Shown here: positions 6,546 to 9,086 of the stretch, one piece after another
How the letters are laid out: each line of letters starts with the position of its first letter
How positions within the stretch are numbered: the stretch's first letter is position 1
NCBI RefSeq assembly: GCF_009725235.1
Contig: NZ_WJFC01000335.1
Location: 1-9,086 of the forward strand
Source: Scytonema sp. UIC 10036
GTDB lineage: Bacteria > Cyanobacteriota > Cyanobacteriia > Cyanobacteriales > Nostocaceae
Reading direction: 5' to 3'
DNA length: 9,086 nt
The notes under the pieces: model-generated
Database searches by the model: none
Seen by the model: only the letters and a program-made list of their open reading frames with translations
What the model was told of the DNA's origin: nothing
Position numbers and translations under genes: made by a program

Positions 6546-6591
6546 AACTTATGTAGAGACGCTTTCATGAGAATGCGTCTCTACATAAGTT
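6546..6591. terminator. Strong hairpin between convergent genes, possible two-way terminator
   Basis: AACTTATGTAGAGACGC (6546-6562) pairs perfectly with 6575-6591. After one mismatch the stem continues for three more pairs to an ATGA loop. It lies 57 bp after the TPR stop and 39 bp after the end of the leftward small gene, where a two-way terminator would be expected, but neither side has a clear U-run. Its core GTAGAGACGC is shared with the element at 7831-7870, so it is also a dispersed repeat. Confidence 0.55.
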
Positions 6592-6630
6592 AGATACGAT
6601 GCAGAATAAATATTTGGAGATGTTTTAATT

Positions 6631-6960
6631 TCACCCACTTACTAAAACTTTATATTTAGCAAGGCTTGCAACAAATCTCTTTTGATTTTTCACAAATAAA
6701 GCCCGTACTTCTGCATATTGTTCAGCCATGGCGCGGGCTTTATTCAAATTATCTTTCATTGAATCGGAAGTTTTGCCACTAACTGTTGCTGGAGTATTAA
6801 GTACACTCTCACATACACTATGACCTACTGCAATGCCTTGCTCCAATGTATTCGTTTGACTTTGAATGTTTACTTCATCCCCAAGTATTTCTAGCCATTT
6901 TTGAAACATTAAGGATTGCTCGTGAATAATTTGTAAATATTCAAGTTCTGGGGTTTTCAT
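6631..6960 (-). CDS. Hypothetical small helical protein
   Basis: A complete 109-residue frame from ATG at 6960 to TGA at 6631; I do not recognise the family. The composition is that of a soluble helical protein: EYLQIIHEQSLMFQKWLEILGDEV (6-30) and DNLNKARAMAEQYAEVRALFVKNQKRFVASLAKYKVL (70-106) both look amphipathic. A less ordered middle contains NTPATVSGKTSD (55-66), and there is one cysteine (C50). There is no signal peptide or membrane segment. It lies 66 bp downstream of the two-pass membrane protein on the same strand and could share its transcript. No Shine-Dalgarno sequence is visible. The frame is believable because it fills the space between neighbours and has protein-like composition, but conservation is untested. 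Confidence 0.65.
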   Translation of the reverse strand: MKTPELEYLQIIHEQSLMFQKWLEILGDEVNIQSQTNTLEQGIAVGHSVCESVLNTPATVSGKTSDSMKDNLNKARAMAEQYAEVRALFVKNQKRFVASLAKYKVLVSG

Positions 6961-7026
6961 GAGTAATAGGCACTGAGGTGAACTATTATGTATTTAATAC
7001 TCATTCTGCCTTAAAATTTTGTCTTT

Positions 7027-7674
7027 TTAATCTTTACGCAAAATTGTTGATAAAGGAGTATGTTTGCGTATATCAAACACGCTTGCGAGAGTTTCTTGGC
7101 TGGAATTGCGCGACATACTGTGTTCTGGTGGCATAACTGTCACTACAGGTTGTGCTTGACGTGCGGGTACTGCTACAGCAGCCATTTTCGCTGGAACTAA
7201 GACTGGTTTGTTTCTTGGCGGACGCGGTGCCATTCTTTGGTGGCGTTGCGTTAGACGTGCTTGGTAGCGGTTGAAATGATTCTTCACCATTTGACGCTTT
7301 CCTGGGAGATTTAACAGCAGGAATAAAACCAAGCTGCCACTTCCACAACTTAGAGCGATCGCCAGTATCATCCATAAAGGCATGGGATTCTCTGTCTCTG
7401 TAGGAGTACTACTAATTGGTTGGACAACCTCTGCTTCTGAGACTTCTGGTTCTTCCTCTTCTACACTTCCAACGGAACCCAGACTGTACAGGGCAAGAGT
7501 ACCACTAGCAAGAAAAACTCCCGACAATCCTATAGGTAAAAATAACGGATATTTTGCCAATACGCTCATTAAGGAATTTTTAGCTGTTGCTGGCTTGGAC
7601 TTTTTTTTCTTCATCATTGGCATCGGCATTTCCTTTTGAGATGCCTGTTGCTCTAGATTCTGACTGCTTTCCAT
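7027..7674 (-). CDS. Hypothetical two-pass membrane protein
   Basis: A complete 215-residue frame with ATG at 7674; I do not recognise the family. Its plan is clear: a polar N-terminus with a lysine run KKKKSK (22-27), a membrane segment (about 43-67), an acidic, proline-rich loop (EEEEPEVSEAEVVQP, 72-86), a second membrane segment (about 99-123), then a strongly basic tail (GKRQMVKNHFNRYQARLTQRHQR, 125-147) and a low-complexity P/A/V region (150-182). It ends in a conserved-looking motif SVFDIRKHTPLSTILRKD (198-215). By the positive-inside rule both ends should be cytoplasmic and the acidic loop periplasmic. It lies between ddl and a small unknown gene, all leftward, but 225 bp with a repeat separate it from ddl. 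No ribosome site is clear. HIP1 lies inside it at 7355. A role in the envelope is possible from context only. Confidence 0.75.
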   Translation of the reverse strand: MESSQNLEQQASQKEMPMPMMKKKKSKPATAKNSLMSVLAKYPLFLPIGLSGVFLASGTLALYSLGSVGSVEEEEPEVSEAEVVQPISSTPTETENPMPLWMILAIALSCGSGSLVLFLLLNLPGKRQMVKNHFNRYQARLTQRHQRMAPRPPRNKPVLVPAKMAAVAVPARQAQPVVTVMPPEHSMSRNSSQETLASVFDIRKHTPLSTILRKD

Positions 7675-7830
7675 AATAAATTAAAGTCTGAATGTGCCCT
7701 CAAATACTAAATTTTACTTAAGGGTTAAGCTTCCTGTATCCGTAGCGCAATTTATATTTAAGTAACTTTTTTTCTAAAAATTCTTCACTTCATTACATTT
7801 TTTTGGTTTTTTTTAAGTATATTCGGTCAC

Positions 7831-7870
7831 TTAATAAAGACGCGCCATGGCGCGTCTCTACATTTATTAA
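7831..7870. repeat. Inverted-repeat element downstream of ddl
   Basis: The inner part is a perfect 20-bp palindrome (7838-7857, AGACGCGCCA and its complement). The outer arms TTAATAAA (7831-7838) and TTTATTAA (7863-7870) pair as well, leaving a short bulge. The right half GCGTCTCTACAT is the same core as in the hairpin at 6546-6591. It lies 30 bp past the ddl stop and could fold in that transcript; there is no adjacent U-run in the ddl direction. The rest of 7675-7899 is AT-rich and holds nothing else that I can name apart from the heptamer repeat. Confidence 0.65.
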
Positions 7871-7879
7871 CCCGCTGCT

Positions 7880-7900
7880 CACTGGTCACTGGTCACTGAT
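7880..7900. repeat. Heptamer tandem repeat touching the ddl stop codon
   Basis: CACTGGT, CACTGGT and CACTGAT follow one another; the last copy ends on the last base of the ddl stop codon. It resembles the short tandemly repeated heptamers known from filamentous cyanobacteria. Confidence 0.65.
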
Positions 7901-9006
7901 TACTGTCTTTCAAGCGCAAGTTGAATGAGTGTATCTACAAGTTCTGGAAAGGGTACACCACTATGAGACCAAAGAAGGGGATACATACTTGTTGCTGTAA
8001 AACCCGGTAAAGTATTGATTTCATTAATAAAAACTTCTCCTGTCGCCTCTACATAGAAAAAATCTACTCTTGCCAATCCCGCAGCATCTACAGCTGCAAA
8101 GGCTTGCAATGCCATTTCTTGTATTTGGTGGATAACAGTTTCTGCAACAGGTGCGGGAATCAGTAAATCTGCTTTTCCTTCCGTATATTTTGTTTCATAA
8201 TCATAAAAGTCACTATTATAAGTAATTTCACCGACAATAGAAGCTTTAGGTTGGTCGTTTCCCAAAACCGCACACTCTAATTCTCGTGCAACAACGCCCG
8301 CTTCTACAATGATTCTGCGATCGTAGCTAGCGGCACTATCTAAAGCAGTTTCTAACTCTTGTCGCGATCGCACTTTTGCAATTCCCACTGATGAACCCAA
8401 GTTAGCAGGCTTAACAAAACAAGGATAGCCCAAAGTTGCTTCTATTTCATCACATAGCTTGGGAAAAACACAAGGATTGGACCAAATTTGCGATCTATTG
8501 ACACCAATGTATTTGACTTGGGGTAAACCTGCTTGAGCAAAAGCTGTTTTCATCGCAATCTTATCCATTCCGAGTGCCGAACCCAAGACCCCAGAACCGA
8601 CAAAAGGAACTTGCATTAAGGTGAGTAACCCCTGAATTGTACCGTCTTCGCCGTTAGGACCGTGAAGAATCGGGAACCAAACATCAACAAGTGCAACTTG
8701 AGCGGGAGATTGCCAGCGATGCAAAGTTTGAGTTTGAGCAACTGATAATTGAGAATTATTTGTATCTGCTCCCTCAACTTCAGTTGCTTGAGATAACTCC
8801 AGTGGTTTTCCTGATGCCAAAACTTGTTGTGGTGACTCCCCAGCCAACCAACGCCCATCTTTTTGGATGTAGAAAGGCAGTATTTCATACTTGCTAGCAT
8901 TTTGCCCCGCACTTAAAGCACCTGCGATCGCTCGTGCTGAATTGATAGAAACTTCATGTTCTCCCGAACGACCCCCAAATAATAATCCTACCCGCACCTT
9001 TGCCAT
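7900..9006 (-). CDS. ddl: D-alanine-D-alanine ligase
   Basis: This 368-residue cytoplasmic ATP-grasp enzyme joins two D-alanines for the peptidoglycan peptide. Seen motifs are [10 protein letters not shown] (11-20), the first family signature [12 protein letters not shown] (115-126), the ATP-site lysine in [12 protein letters not shown] (K199), the omega loop FYDYETKY (267-274), and the metal-binding residues D315 (RVDFFY), E329 and N331 ([10 protein letters not shown]). The tyrosine at the end of the omega loop (Y274, equivalent to Y216 of E. coli DdlB) indicates normal D-Ala-D-Ala specificity rather than VanA-type D-lactate use. The frame opens at a GTG at 9024, but ATG at 9006 is preferred because AGAGG lies 8 bases before it and family members begin [14 protein letters not shown]-rich insert (about 71-100) separates the N-terminal strands. 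All key residues are intact. Confidence 0.96.
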   Translation of the reverse strand: MAKVRVGLLFGGRSGEHEVSINSARAIAGALSAGQNASKYEILPFYIQKDGRWLAGESPQQVLASGKPLELSQATEVEGADTNNSQLSVAQTQTLHRWQSPAQVALVDVWFPILHGPNGEDGTIQGLLTLMQVPFVGSGVLGSALGMDKIAMKTAFAQAGLPQVKYIGVNRSQIWSNPCVFPKLCDEIEATLGYPCFVKPANLGSSVGIAKVRSRQELETALDSAASYDRRIIVEAGVVARELECAVLGNDQPKASIVGEITYNSDFYDYETKYTEGKADLLIPAPVAETVIHQIQEMALQAFAAVDAAGLARVDFFYVEATGEVFINEINTLPGFTATSMYPLLWSHSGVPFPELVDTLIQLALERQ

Positions 9007-9014
9007 ATAGAAGA

Positions 9015-9019
9015 CCTCT
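9015..9019 (-). promoter_or_regulatory. Ribosome binding site deciding the ddl start
   Basis: AGAGG on the minus strand, 8 bases before ATG 9006. It lies inside the longer frame that begins at GTG 9024, and so argues for the shorter protein. Confidence 0.65.
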
Positions 9020-9062
9020 GTCACTCTAGAACCAAGCTAGCGTAGCATACTTGAGCCAGTTA

Positions 9063-9086
9063 GGGAGTAGGGGGGAGGGGGTAGGG
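9063..9086 (+). repeat. G-rich tract with four G-runs, cut by the window edge
   Basis: G-runs at 9063-9065, 9070-9075, 9077-9081 and 9084-9086 with short spacers meet the simple G-quadruplex pattern. The complementary strand (CCCTACCCCC-like) resembles the satellite at 5370-5481. It lies about 57-80 bp upstream of the ddl start and may be the edge of another intergenic satellite. Confidence 0.5.

Noticed and set aside
7382..7639. An 85-codon plus-strand frame opposite the two-pass membrane protein
   Set aside because: Antisense shadow; its serine/threonine stretches and phenylalanine run mirror the acidic and lysine-rich segments of the real gene.
1413..8931. Recurrent GCGATCGC octamers as possible regulatory sites
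   Set aside because: These are HIP1, a genome-wide cyanobacterial octamer found in and between genes; used here only as a sign of origin.
7900..9006. A VanA-type D-Ala-D-Lac ligase giving glycopeptide tolerance
   Set aside because: The omega loop has the tyrosine of D-Ala-D-Ala enzymes (FYDYETKY), and no vanH or vanX partner is present.

Overview
The window looks like ordinary chromosome from a cyanobacterium, most likely a filamentous Nostocales-type strain. The evidence is at least eight copies of the HIP1 octamer GCGATCGC (1413, 3216, 4181, 4847, 5754, 7355, 8364, 8924; about 0.14 expected by chance), a DevBCA-family exporter operon, and the AT-rich, hairpin- and satellite-filled spacers typical of these genomes. 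I see no transposase, integrase, CRISPR array, tRNA or rRNA.

Layout: (1) 2-856 (+) is the C-terminal part of a long U32-family protein cut by the left edge. (2) 857-1177 is a gene-free gap bounded inside by an 18-bp perfect inverted repeat. (3) 4498-1178 (-) is a three-gene exporter operon, devB (membrane fusion protein), devC (FtsX-type permease) and devA (ATPase); devC and devA are separated by 222 bp holding two perfect G/C-rich hairpins. (4) 4499-4732 is a divergent control region with a 19-bp TetR-type palindrome. (5) 4733-5308 (+) is a TetR/AcrR regulator. (6) 5309-5570 holds a C-rich satellite. (7) 5571-6488 (+) is a protein made of about eight TPR units. (8) 6489-6630 holds a strong hairpin between convergent genes. 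(9) 6960-6631 and 7674-7027 (-) encode an unknown small protein and an unknown two-pass membrane protein. (10) 9006-7900 (-) is D-alanine-D-alanine ligase.

The most coherent system is the regulator/exporter pair. A TetR-family repressor is transcribed away from a DevBCA-type exporter, and the shared spacer carries a palindrome (TAC-N2-TAC-N-GTA-N2-GTA) that fits exactly between possible -35 and -10 boxes for devB. This suggests a ligand-inducible DevBCA paralogue rather than the developmentally controlled heterocyst glycolipid exporter. An outer-membrane TolC-type partner would be needed and is not in the window. Two gene starts are best moved inward: devC to ATG at 3292 (not TTG at 3319) and ddl to ATG at 9006 (not GTG at 9024).

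I found no clearly unprecedented system. The points most worth following are the operator, the hairpin-filled break in the operon, an 18-residue tandem duplication in the DevB coiled coil, and the two unrecognised genes beside ddl.
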